Positions 22,885 to 31,588 of a DNA stretch of 32,523 nt are shown here, piece after piece. Under the pieces are notes generated by a model. That model was not told the origin of the DNA. It did not search any database and saw only the letters and a program-made list of their open reading frames with translations. Each line of letters opens with the position of its first letter. Position 1 is the first letter of the stretch. The position numbers and the translations under genes are program-made. The DNA comes from an uncultured Bacteroidales bacterium (GTDB lineage Bacteria > Bacteroidota > Bacteroidia > Bacteroidales > Paludibacteraceae): the NCBI GenBank assembly GCA_902799875.1, contig CADCCH010000023.1, forward strand, positions 1-32,523. Direction: 5' to 3'.

Positions 22885-24399
22885 TGTGATCGTATATTCT
22901 ACTCCGCCTCGGATAATAATGATTTGTCCCTGGCGGATTATTTTTTGTGCATTAGGAGCACGGTTCTCCACTTTTTCGATTGCGGTATGTTCGCTGTTCT
23001 CACAAACCGTATTCAGTTCAAAGTTCTTGATTTCCCAAGATGGCACATTCGATTCTCCTACGCTATAATAGAATGCCAAATGTACATTGTCCTTATGCAT
23101 ATAGGAAGAAGGAATCGAGATGGTATTCGACTGCCAATCGAAGTTCTTAGAGGTACCCCATATGGGTATATTCAGTTGCGTCCATGTAGCAGCCGTCACG
23201 TCGTTCACGTAGTCATCGCTAATCAGCAACTTACACTGGCTAGGCCAATCGGTAGATGTTCCGTACCCGACAGCATGATCAAAACGTATTTCACCGCTAA
23301 CCTGATTCGTAAAATCAAAGGCAGGCGAAATTAAATAATCCTCATTTGCACCTTTGTTATACGCATTTGCATTCGCACATGTATAATTGGAGTTCCAATA
23401 CCAATTGGCAACACCCCCCTGGTCTACCGACTCGAACTCACCTAATCCCTCTGCAAAACTCTCCGAGAAACGAATAGATGAGCATTCCGGCAGTTCACCT
23501 CCTAAATTAAGCGCCACCAAATAAGGATCGTGATCCGAATAGCTTTCATTATAATCGACATATCCGCCACACGACGTGTTGTAATGCCAAACAGCCGCAC
23601 CGGTAATCTGACCAGCCATGGAACTGTTCGCAAACACATGGTCTATCAAATTGGCACTCCCTTGATAACAATAGGAGTATGCATTCTGATCAAAAGCCAA
23701 CAACTGCTCTGTCAGACCATCATTAAGAAGAACGGTAATGGCATCCTCGTCCATTTGACAGTTCAAGTCTCCCATCACCAAGATATCTGGATCCTGCACC
23801 TTATAGGAAGTATTGAGTGCGCTCACCAACCAATTGGCATTATTCACACGTTGCGAAGCACCATCCGCTTTCGCCTTGAAGTGGTTCATCGAGAGTGTAA
23901 AACGTTCCCCTGTTGCAATCTCCTCCCACGCCTGAATTCGCATCACATTGCAATAATAGGTCACATTCGTAGCCGGATAGTTCGAACCATAAGGACGCAC
24001 TTTATCCGTGCGGTAAATAAAACCGGATTTGAGGGCATTGTCGTAGGAGTCGGTCACCACATAGATACCATCAGTCACTACGGCATAAGCACCTTCTCCC
24101 ACACGCGCATTGAGCGTAGCCACAAGATAGTCCAGGGGAGCCGGCTTGGCTTCTACCTCGCAAAACGCAAAAACATCAGCGTCGGAAGCAATCACCATAT
24201 CGGCTATCTTACGAGTCTTTTCCTGTAGGCCTTCCTCGTCATTATACGAAGGACGACTCGATTCAGCATAGTTGTAGTAATAATTCAGCAAGTTATTACC
24301 CAACACGCGCAAACGACCGTTACCTAAATAAGGTACCGATGTGGCGGCTTGCACGCTGAGTGCAGCCGCCACAAAGAGCATCATAAAACTATATCTCAT
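22870..24399 (-). CDS. Secreted endonuclease/exonuclease/phosphatase-family protein with T9SS-type tail
   Basis: This 509-residue protein has a signal peptide (about 1-18), then an EEP-fold domain (about 28-298): NNLLNYY near 35-41, FCEVEA with Glu81/83, MNHFKAKA, GDLNCQMDEDA, and the closing SDHDPYLVAL. These match the metal and catalytic residues of DNase I-like hydrolases; nuclease or phosphodiesterase activity is likely but the substrate is unknown. A beta-sandwich module (about 310-470) follows, then a tail with KIIRQGQIIIIRGGVEYTIT before GQRL, like that of the pectate lyase. It overlaps frdB by 1 base (TAATG), so it is expressed as the last gene of the fumarate reductase operon. Confidence 0.87.
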   Translation of the reverse strand: MRYSFMMLFVAAALSVQAATSVPYLGNGRLRVLGNNLLNYYYNYAESSRPSYNDEEGLQEKTRKIADMVIASDADVFAFCEVEAKPAPLDYLVATLNARVGEGAYAVVTDGIYVVTDSYDNALKSGFIYRTDKVRPYGSNYPATNVTYYCNVMRIQAWEEIATGERFTLSMNHFKAKADGASQRVNNANWLVSALNTSYKVQDPDILVMGDLNCQMDEDAITVLLNDGLTEQLLAFDQNAYSYCYQGSANLIDHVFANSSMAGQITGAAVWHYNTSCGGYVDYNESYSDHDPYLVALNLGGELPECSSIRFSESFAEGLGEFESVDQGGVANWYWNSNYTCANANAYNKGANEDYLISPAFDFTNQVSGEIRFDHAVGYGTSTDWPSQCKLLISDDYVNDVTAATWTQLNIPIWGTSKNFDWQSNTISIPSSYMHKDNVHLAFYYSVGESNVPSWEIKNFELNTVCENSEHTAIEKVENRAPNAQKIIRQGQIIIIRGGVEYTITGQRL

Positions 24400-25154
24400 T
24401 AGTCTTTAAATTTAGCACACAAGAACTCGCGGTTGAGTCGAGCGATGTTCGCGAGGCTAACGGATTTCGGGCACTCAGCGGCACAAGCACCGGTGTTGGT
24501 ACAGTTACCGAATCCGAGTTCGTCCATCTTAGCGACCATTGCTTTAGCGCGAGCCGCAGCCTCGATCTTTCCTTGCGGCAGGAGAGCCAACTGGCTTACT
24601 TTGGCTGCAACGAACAACATCGCCGAACCGTTCTTACATGCTGCAGCGCAGGCACCGCAACCGATACAGGACGCAGCATCCATCGCCTCGTCAGCAACGG
24701 GCTTCGGAATAGGAATTGCGTTGGCATCGGGTACACCGCCGGTGTTGACAGAAACGAATCCGCCGGCTTGCATGATCTTGTCGTACGCGCCGCGGTCCAC
24801 CATCAAGTCTTTGATTACAGGGAAGGCACGGCTACGCCAAGGCTCTACGGTAATGGTCTCTCCGTCTTTGAACTTACGCATGTGGAGCTGGCAGGTCGTG
24901 ATGGCGCTGTCAGGTCCGTGCGGGTGACCGTTGACGTACATGGAGCACATACCGCAGATACCCTCACGGCAATCGTGATCGTAGGTAACGGGGTCTTTGT
25001 GCTCTGCAACGAGTTGCTCGTTGAGAATATCGATCATCTCCAAGAACGAAGCACCTTGGAAGACGTGCTTCAGGTCATACGTCTCAAAATGACCTTGTGC
25101 TTTAGGTCCCGCCTGTCTCCAAACGCGAACCTTAATATCAATGTATTGATCCAT
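24399..25154 (-). CDS. frdB: Fumarate reductase/succinate dehydrogenase iron-sulfur subunit
   Basis: This 251-residue protein carries a plant-type [2Fe-2S] site (Cys62, Cys67, Cys70, Cys88 in [10 protein letters not shown]...TTC). Two ferredoxin-like clusters follow, seen in [11 protein letters not shown] (163-173) and [12 protein letters not shown] (218-229). It passes electrons between the cytochrome b subunit and the flavoprotein. It lies 5 bases after the frdA 3' fragment. All cluster ligands are present, so this subunit looks intact. In Bacteroidales the enzyme mainly reduces fumarate to succinate. Confidence 0.96.
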   Translation of the reverse strand: MDQYIDIKVRVWRQAGPKAQGHFETYDLKHVFQGASFLEMIDILNEQLVAEHKDPVTYDHDCREGICGMCSMYVNGHPHGPDSAITTCQLHMRKFKDGETITVEPWRSRAFPVIKDLMVDRGAYDKIMQAGGFVSVNTGGVPDANAIPIPKPVADEAMDAASCIGCGACAAACKNGSAMLFVAAKVSQLALLPQGKIEAAARAKAMVAKMDELGFGNCTNTGACAAECPKSVSLANIARLNREFLCAKFKD

Positions 25155-25159
25155 AATGC

Positions 25160-25942
25160 TTAGTTTTTGTAGTTACGTGTTTTACGTTCCGTGAACTCGT
25201 AGTCAAGCGGCTCTTTGATGAGTTGCGGCTCCTTGTCGTCGCCCATATATTTCCAGCAGCCGACATACGCGAACTTGTCATCCTGACGAAGTGCCTCACC
25301 TTCCGGTGTCTGGTATTCCTCGCGGAAGTGACCACCGCAAGACTCCTCACGATGGAGGGCGTCCACTGCCATCAGACGACCGATCTCGATGAAGTCAGCC
25401 AAACGGAGGGCTTTCTCGAGCTCGTTGTTCAGGCTGTTCGCCTCACCCGGGATATAGACGTTGGTCCAGAACTCTTTCTTGATAGCGTCGATCTTCTTGA
25501 TACCTTCTTTAAGGCCTTCTGCTGTACGACCCATACCTACGAAGTCCCACATGATGAGACCGAGCTCTTTGTGGATCGAGTCAACCGAACGCTTACCTTG
25601 GATCGCCATGAGACGGTCGATCTTGTCTTGAACGGCTTTCTCTGCCTCAGCGAACTCAGGCAGGTCGGTGGACATACGCGGAACGCCGATCTGGTCGCTC
25701 AGGTAGTTCTGGATTGTATAAGGAAGTACGAAGTAACCGTCAGCCAGACCTTGCATCAACGCGGATGCACCGAGACGGTTTGCACCGTGGTCGGAGAAGT
25801 TCGCCTCACCGATACAGAACAGACCTTTGACAGTCGTCTGGAGCTCGTAGTCCACCCAGATACCACCCATCGTGTAGTGGATAGCCGGGAAGATCATCAT
25901 CGGGTTCTCGTACGGGTTCTCGTCCACGATCTTCTCGTACAT
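25160..25942 (-). pseudogene. frdA: frdA 3' part: C-terminal half of fumarate reductase flavoprotein
   Basis: This 260-residue frame matches the C-terminal part of Bacteroides-type FrdA: MYEKIVDENPYENPMMIFPA, then HYTMGGIWVDYELQT, GEANFSDHGANRLGASALMQG and the helical C-terminal domain. The matching frame continues a few codons upstream of the ATG (KYGNLFQ), which shows it was once joined to the upstream frame. The ATG at 25942 is only a fortuitous internal Met. If translated alone, it would lack the FAD-binding Rossmann core. See 25953-27215 for the 5' part. Confidence 0.9.
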
Positions 25943-25952
25943 CTGGAAGAGG

Positions 25953-27215
25953 TTACCGTATTTCTGTGCTCACGCCGTAGCCTTTGTCGCAACGCTCTTT
26001 GGCAGCACGCGAAGCTACGTCACGCGGAACGAGGTTACCGAATGCCGGATAACGACGCTCGAGATAGTAGTCACGATCCTCTTCGGGGATGTCACGACCC
26101 TTGATCTCACCAGCCTGGAGACGCTTTGCGTCTTCGAGTTTCTTCGGCACCCAGATACGACCGTCGTTACGGAGGGACTCCGACATGAGGGTCAGTTTGG
26201 ATTGGAAGTCACCATGCTTCGGGATACAGGTCGGGTGGATCTGTGCGTAGCAGGGGTTAGCAAAGAGGGCACCGTGACGGTACATCTGCATAGCAGCCGA
26301 ACCGTTGGAAGCCATGGCGTTAGTACTCAGGAAGAAAGTGTTGCCGTATCCACCGGAACCTACAACGACTGCATGTGCGAAGAAACGCTCAATGCGACCG
26401 GTAACGAGGTTACGGGCGATGATACCACGCGCACGTTTCTCGCCGTTCTCGTCAGGAATGAGCACGATATCCAGCATCTCATAACGCGTGTACATCTTCA
26501 CTTTGCCTTTACCGATCTGGCGGCTCAAAGCACTGTACGCACCGAGCAACAACTGCTGACCGGTCTGACCTTTTGCATAGAAGGTACGACTAACCTGTGC
26601 ACCACCGAAAGAACGGTTGTCGAGCAAGCCGCCGTATTCACGTGCGAAAGGAACACCCTGTGCCACACACTGGTCGATGATGTTATTGCTGACCTCCGCC
26701 AAACGATATACGTTCGCCTCGCGTGCACGGTAGTCGCCACCTTTGATGGTGTCGTAATAGAGACGATAGACAGAGTCACCGTCGTTCTGATAGTTCTTCG
26801 CCGCGTTAATACCACCCTGCGCAGCAATCGAGTGTGCACGGCGCGGGCTGTCCTGAATACAGAAGTTCAGTACGTTGAATCCCATCTCTGCGAGGGACGC
26901 AGCAGCCGACGCTCCGGCAAGACCCGTTCCGACAACAATAATGTCCAGACGACGTTTGTTAGCTGGGTTCACCAGTTTCTGGTGGTTCTTGTAATTGGTC
27001 CATTTCAACTCCAGCGGTCCCTCCGGGATCTTCGCGTCCTTCGGAGTGATGACCGGAGTCGTTGCCTCTTTGACAGCCTCTGCGGCAGCAGCCTGAACCT
27101 GCTCGGTTACTTCTGCCGCCTTGTCCAGCACTTTCTCTGCCACGTCCAGAGCTGCCTCTGCTGCCTTCACTGCTACTTTTTTCGCAGCGTCTAATATTTC
27201 TTCTTTCTTTGCCAT
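25953..27215 (-). pseudogene. frdA: frdA 5' part: FAD-binding half of fumarate reductase flavoprotein, frame broken
   Basis: This 420-residue frame contains the dinucleotide motif [21 protein letters not shown] (from about residue 92), the region HSIAAQGG (His128, expected covalent FAD site), and conserved blocks up to ERCDKGYGV. It then runs into STEIR and a stop, where homologues as I recall them continue for about 20-25 residues (a segment like TGLAVYLDFADAI) before [12 protein letters not shown]. So a small deletion with a net frame change is the best reading; an assembly error is possible. A second oddity is the N-terminus: about 55 Ala/Lys/Glu/Val-rich residues precede the usual start ([11 protein letters not shown]). 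With both halves joined and the gap filled, the enzyme would be complete. Confidence 0.9.
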
Positions 27216-27269
27216 AAATAGGTAGAATTTATATATGTTTGCTATTTTCTACGTTAAGTACTCGTACTC

Positions 27270-28928
27270 TTATAACCGGATAACATGCATTCCGTCTATA
27301 GTATAAGTTTCTCCGTCCTGGCGTCGTATATACAGATGATTATCAATCATCAGCTTTTCCGCTTTCTTTATTGCCTGCGAGGGTTCCGTATGAATATCTG
27401 TGGGATTGCTTCCCGCGAATAGAGGTTCATACGTGACATCCCCATCCACTTGAATAAGTCGTGGATTTGTCTGGTCTCCATCGCTCCATCCGACAAAAGT
27501 GTATCCCTCATCCGCTACGGCGGTGATTGTCACCCACTCGTCACAGGCATACTTTCCTTCTCCTGTTGCCATGCCTCCTTTAGCAGTTGCCACACTTACT
27601 TGCGGGCGTTCCTTACGGAACTTATATCCCGCCCAACTGCTGTTAGCAGCATAGGCAAGCGAGTCCACCGAACAGCCGATCAGCACATTATACCGGGAAT
27701 ATAAACCGGTATAGTTATACTTAAACCATCTGTAAAAGCATTGCGCTTCAAGTTGCGGAGGAGTGACCGCATCGGAGATGATGGTACGCATGGAGTCGCA
27801 GTCATAAAATGCCATTTTTCCTACTTTCTCGCACGCTTCGGGCAGTCGTATCGTCTGCACATTGGGAAGGTGGTAGAAACCGCCCTCTTCAATCGTGCGG
27901 AGCGAGTCGGACAGCGTGACAGAATTAAGTCCCAGACACCCGGAGAAGGCATATTTGCCGACCGTTCGGGCTGTGTCCGGCAACACGAGGTCTGTCACAC
28001 GTTGGCCGCCAACATATAAATAATTATTGTATAGCGGACTTGCTTCATCATGCTCGCAAGTGATGGCGGCATACGCAGCAAGATCCTCCACGTATATCCG
28101 TATGCTGTCGGTACTGGAAAAACCGATTAGTCCTACATAACGGAGCGAACGGGGGATATGCAACTCCTTGATGCCTCTTAAAGCCTGCAGACCACCGGTC
28201 ATGATGCTGTCCAGCATAGGCGGCAATTCCAGTTCGGTCAGACGCGGGCAGGCACGAAAGGCATACTCGCCGATTACACGAACGGATTGACCCATACGCA
28301 CATAGTGGAGCGAATCCATTTCGTAGCACAGGTTAGAAGGGATATACAGCACCGAGTCGCCGATGAACATGCTGTCTATATGCGTGCTCCAGTGACCTGT
28401 ACTGCCATTATATCCCAATGCGGATGACATACTTCCACCCCTGCAATTCTTGGCGTTGAAACGTACGATCTTCAGTTTGCCGGCGTTAGCAAAGAGTCCG
28501 CTCGGCACAGATTGTACATCTTCGCCAAAAATGACTTCGCGCAAGTTTAACGGTTTGAGCCAGTAACTATTGACAGTGCATTTTACAGCATTGTAGTACA
28601 TCTTGGTGAGGCTATGACAGCCTTCGAACGCCCGTTCGCCTATTTTGGTAATAGTCGTAGGGATAACCACCGATTCTACATCACTGTACCTCAATGCCCA
28701 TTCTCCGATTCCTGTAACGGTATATTGCACGCCGTTATGTGTTATTTGTTCGGGTATGACGACATGACCGGCATAAGCGGAAGTATTCGTATAGTTTTTC
28801 TGCGTGACAGTCGCTGTACGGGTAGAGTTATTGAGGTTATAAAAGATGCCATTGATTTCCACGTCGTAGGCGAGAGCCAAGAGATTGGCACCCAGACAGA
28901 GAACAAATATCAATAGCCGTTTATTCAT
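27270..28928 (-). CDS. BspA-like leucine-rich repeat surface protein with InlB-type repeat and C-terminal tail
   Basis: The protein has 552 residues. A signal peptide (about 1-20) is followed by several LRR_5/BspA-type repeats (about 60-430) with units such as VVIPTTITKIGERAFEGC and VTLSDSLRTIEEGGFYHLP. A divergent InlB B-repeat-like module (about 445-495; VTITAVADEGYTFVGWSDGD) comes next. The tail contains KLMIDNHLYIRRQDGETYTI before DGMHVIRL, resembling the tails of the two other secreted proteins here. BspA-type proteins act in adhesion or carbohydrate/protein binding. It lies 12 bases after frdC and 54 before frdA, inside what is normally a contiguous frdCAB operon. Confidence 0.88.
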   Translation of the reverse strand: MNKRLLIFVLCLGANLLALAYDVEINGIFYNLNNSTRTATVTQKNYTNTSAYAGHVVIPEQITHNGVQYTVTGIGEWALRYSDVESVVIPTTITKIGERAFEGCHSLTKMYYNAVKCTVNSYWLKPLNLREVIFGEDVQSVPSGLFANAGKLKIVRFNAKNCRGGSMSSALGYNGSTGHWSTHIDSMFIGDSVLYIPSNLCYEMDSLHYVRMGQSVRVIGEYAFRACPRLTELELPPMLDSIMTGGLQALRGIKELHIPRSLRYVGLIGFSSTDSIRIYVEDLAAYAAITCEHDEASPLYNNYLYVGGQRVTDLVLPDTARTVGKYAFSGCLGLNSVTLSDSLRTIEEGGFYHLPNVQTIRLPEACEKVGKMAFYDCDSMRTIISDAVTPPQLEAQCFYRWFKYNYTGLYSRYNVLIGCSVDSLAYAANSSWAGYKFRKERPQVSVATAKGGMATGEGKYACDEWVTITAVADEGYTFVGWSDGDQTNPRLIQVDGDVTYEPLFAGSNPTDIHTEPSQAIKKAEKLMIDNHLYIRRQDGETYTIDGMHVIRL

Positions 28929-28940
28929 TGCATGTTACAG

Positions 28941-29642
28941 TTATGCGGCACAGAGCATCCCGATACCCATGCCGAGGTAATACAATACAACGATCGCGAA
29001 CGGCAGTACAACGAGTGTAGCTACGATGCAACCGATCACTTTGATGCGTTTCATCCATACCAGGTTGTTCCAACCTAAGGTGTGCAGTGCCGACCATACA
29101 CCGTGATTCAAGTGGAACCACAGCGCGCAGAGCCAAATCAGATACAGCACGCAGTAGATCTGACCGCAAACAGGAGCCGTGAACAATGCTTTCACATACG
29201 CCGCACCGTTCTGCGGGTCGAATGCACCGGCAGTAGCACCATCGGTAAGCTCAGCCAGCTGCATGCGGAACCAGAAATTGTACAGGTGCAGTACCAGGAA
29301 ACCGAGTACACAAAAGCCCAGCACGAGCATGTTCTCCGATTCCCACTCTACGCCTTCTTTCTTACCCGTCACTGCGTAACGGTCGTTACCACGAGCCGCA
29401 CGGTTCTGAATCGTCAGATAGATCGCGTAGCAGAAATGCACTACTACCAGGAATGCCAAACCCAGCGTACCGATCAATGCGTACCAGTTAGCTCCCAGCA
29501 AATGACAAATCATGTTGTAGGCCTCTTCCGAGAAAACCACAGCCAAGTTCATACAGCCGTGGAAAAGCAGGAACAAGACCAACGCAAGGCCTGTCAAGCT
29601 CATAACGAACTTACGGCCGATAGATGAATCTTTTAACCACAT
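28941..29642 (-). CDS. frdC: Fumarate reductase/succinate dehydrogenase cytochrome b subunit
   Basis: This 233-residue membrane protein has five hydrophobic segments (about 14-35, 54-76, 104-125, 160-178, 203-228). Histidines placed for two hemes b are His28, His69, His119 and His177 or His180, as in the di-heme FrdC of Wolinella and Bacteroides. It anchors FrdAB and oxidises menaquinol. It is the first gene of the operon, with a leader of about 60 bases from the promoter at 29707-29738. Confidence 0.95.
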   Translation of the reverse strand: MWLKDSSIGRKFVMSLTGLALVLFLLFHGCMNLAVVFSEEAYNMICHLLGANWYALIGTLGLAFLVVVHFCYAIYLTIQNRAARGNDRYAVTGKKEGVEWESENMLVLGFCVLGFLVLHLYNFWFRMQLAELTDGATAGAFDPQNGAAYVKALFTAPVCGQIYCVLYLIWLCALWFHLNHGVWSALHTLGWNNLVWMKRIKVIGCIVATLVVLPFAIVVLYYLGMGIGMLCAA

Positions 29643-29706
29643 AAAAATTGTTTGTTTTTGATATTATTTAAGTTTGTTTTGTGTTTGTCAAAAACCTTTG
29701 CGGGTG

Positions 29707-29738
29707 CAAAGGTACAAAAAAAATCCGGAATATACAAA
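29707..29738 (-). promoter_or_regulatory. Promoter of the fumarate reductase operon
   Basis: On the minus strand TTTG (29735-29738) is followed by 20 bases and TACCTTTG (29707-29714). Its -33 box lies 6 bases from the -33 box of the divergent porQ promoter. Confidence 0.83.
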
Positions 29739-29743
29739 TAAAA

Positions 29744-29775
29744 TTTGCACAATTCAAAAAAAAGTAGTACTTTTG
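29744..29775 (+). promoter_or_regulatory. Promoter of porQ-cmk-ispH
   Basis: TTTG (29744-29747), 20 bases, TACTTTTG (29768-29775). Its position rules out protein starts upstream of about 29780 and points to the GTG at 29800 as the porQ start. Confidence 0.84.
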
Positions 29776-29799
29776 TACCCGATTTTAAAATGCGGTATT

Positions 29800-30906
29800 G
29801 TGGCTATACGCAAAAACATACTAATCTGTCTGCTGTGTTCCGTACTCTGTACGCCTGTTTTAGCGCAGGTGTCGAACGCGGGACGATCGGTGTTCTCCTT
29901 CATGGGGTTGCCGGTCTCTTCGCGTATCAATGCGCTGGGCGGATCCAACGTCAGCCTCAGCGACGGAGACATCTCCATGGGTATGTGCAACCCGGCTCTG
30001 CTCCATGCCAACAGCCACATGATGCTTCAGCTTAACTACTCCTATTACCTGCCTGGCACGATGTTCGGTTCTGCCCTCTACGGACATAATTTCGGACGAT
30101 CCAAAATAGAAAAACCGTACTCGGGTGACGGTGAGCCGGATAAGCCCAATTACTTCGCCGTTGGACTGCATTACCTTGATTACGGCAAAATGAAATATGC
30201 AGACGAGCGAGGTAACCTTTCCGGTCTATCTTTCGGTGCACGTGATATCCTTATAGATGTCATGTATGCGCGCCAACTGGGACCGATGTTCAAAGTCGGT
30301 GTCACCCTCAAGCCCGTTTACTCCATCTACGAAGCGTACTCTTCCTTCGCGCTCGGTGCCGATGTCGGAGCGCATTTCCAGACCAAAGACTCCACCTTCC
30401 AGATGGGTCTCGTACTGGCAAATATAGGTTGGCAACTCAAAGGATTCTACACCTCCGAGGATGGTCGGGGACACGAGATCTTGCCGCTTAACCTCCAACT
30501 CGGACTCACCTATCGGGTAAAAAAGGCACCGCTGCGCTTCCACCTGCAGATCCATAACATGCAGACCTGGTATCTAAACTACGAGTGGACCTCGCTGGAC
30601 AAAAGCCCCACTACCGGTGACATCCTGTCCCACGATATCCCCTGGTACGACATGCTCTTCCGCCATACGATCTGGTCGATCGAGGTAGTGGACAAGCGCG
30701 AACGCTTCTATATCGCGCTTAGTTACAATCATCGTCGTCGTGCGGAGTTGAACCTCATCGACCAGCGTTCACTGGCGGGATTTGCACTCGGTCTCGGTAT
30801 CCGGATTAAACAAGCACATATCGACTTTGCCATCAGCCAGATGACCAAGTCCAATTTCTCCTACCAGGTAGGACTGACATTAGACATCAATTCATTAATG
30901 AGATGA
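29800..30906 (+). CDS. porQ: Type IX secretion protein PorQ
   Basis: From GTG 29800 the protein has 368 residues, a signal peptide (VAIRKNILICLLCSVLCTPVLAQ in outline, cleaved near residue 23) and a beta-rich body opening MGLPVSSRINALGGSNVSLSDG, typical of the PorQ/PorV barrel family. PorQ belongs to the T9SS attachment complex with PorU, PorV and PorZ. Its place directly before cmk and ispH is the same as I recall in Porphyromonas. The frame is open upstream to 29674, but those codons lie in and before the promoter. The start is therefore GTG, or possibly another non-ATG codon in 29780-29800; no in-frame ATG exists there. It overlaps cmk as ATGA. Confidence 0.88.
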   Translation: MAIRKNILICLLCSVLCTPVLAQVSNAGRSVFSFMGLPVSSRINALGGSNVSLSDGDISMGMCNPALLHANSHMMLQLNYSYYLPGTMFGSALYGHNFGRSKIEKPYSGDGEPDKPNYFAVGLHYLDYGKMKYADERGNLSGLSFGARDILIDVMYARQLGPMFKVGVTLKPVYSIYEAYSSFALGADVGAHFQTKDSTFQMGLVLANIGWQLKGFYTSEDGRGHEILPLNLQLGLTYRVKKAPLRFHLQIHNMQTWYLNYEWTSLDKSPTTGDILSHDIPWYDMLFRHTIWSIEVVDKRERFYIALSYNHRRRAELNLIDQRSLAGFALGLGIRIKQAHIDFAISQMTKSNFSYQVGLTLDINSLMR

Positions 30907-31577
30907 ACAAAATAATCGTAGCTATCGACGGCTATTCGTCTTGCGGCAAATCGACCATCGCCAAAGCACTCGCCAAATACGCAGGCTATACCTACGTGGA
31001 CACCGGTGCCATGTATCGTGCTATCGCACTCTACACCTTGCGGCACAACCTCACTGAACCCGCCGACATCATTGCGGCACTTCCGCAGATTCAGGTAGGC
31101 TTTCTGCTGGTCAACAACGCCCAGCATGTCACGCTCAACGGCGAAGACGTGGAATCTCACATTCGCACACTCGAGGTCGGCAATCGTGCCAGCCAAATAT
31201 CGCAAATCAAAGAGGTTCGCGCTTTCCTCGTGGACCAGCAGCAGAAGATGGGTCTCCACAAAGGCATCGTCATGGACGGCCGCGACATCGGTACGGTCGT
31301 TTTCCCGAAAGCCGAACTCAAGCTCTTCCTTACCGCCAGCCCCGAAGTACGTGCACAACGCCGTTACGATGAGTTGGTAGAGAAAGGCGAGAAGCCGAAC
31401 TACGATGAAGTGCTTGCCGATGTCAACGACCGCGATTACCGCGATACGAACCGTGCGGAGAGCCCGCTGCGCCAGGCAGAAGATGCAATCGTTGTGGACA
31501 ACAGCCACATGACTCCGGACGAACAGATGGAAGTCATTTATGGCCTCTTTGATAAAATCTTAAATCAAAAATCTTAA
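30903..31577 (+). CDS. cmk: (d)CMP kinase
   Basis: This 224-residue kinase phosphorylates CMP and dCMP. The P loop DGYSSCGKSTIA lies at residues 9-20. DTGAMYRA (about 36-43), MDGRDIGTVVFP (about 121-132) and the Arg-rich RDYRDTNRAESPL (about 176-188) are family-specific. The ATG overlaps the porQ stop by 4 bases. Its last codons and stop lie in a 7-bp array that continues to the ispH start. Confidence 0.97.
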   Translation: MNKIIVAIDGYSSCGKSTIAKALAKYAGYTYVDTGAMYRAIALYTLRHNLTEPADIIAALPQIQVGFLLVNNAQHVTLNGEDVESHIRTLEVGNRASQISQIKEVRAFLVDQQQKMGLHKGIVMDGRDIGTVVFPKAELKLFLTASPEVRAQRRYDELVEKGEKPNYDEVLADVNDRDYRDTNRAESPLRQAEDAIVVDNSHMTPDEQMEVIYGLFDKILNQKS

Positions 31578-31588
31578 ATCATAAATGG
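31554..31588. repeat. 7-bp tandem array, 5 units, spanning cmk stop and ispH start
   Basis: Units are AAAATCT, TAAATCA, AAAATCT, TAAATCA, TAAATGG. A 14-bp unit is thus repeated exactly twice, and the last unit contains the ispH ATG (31585). The cmk stop (31575-31577) is formed within the array. Confidence 0.82.

Noticed and set aside
25930..25995. frdA break as programmed frameshifting
   Set aside because: Residues expected from the family are missing at the junction, and no slippery heptamer with a downstream structure is evident, so a shift alone would not restore the protein.
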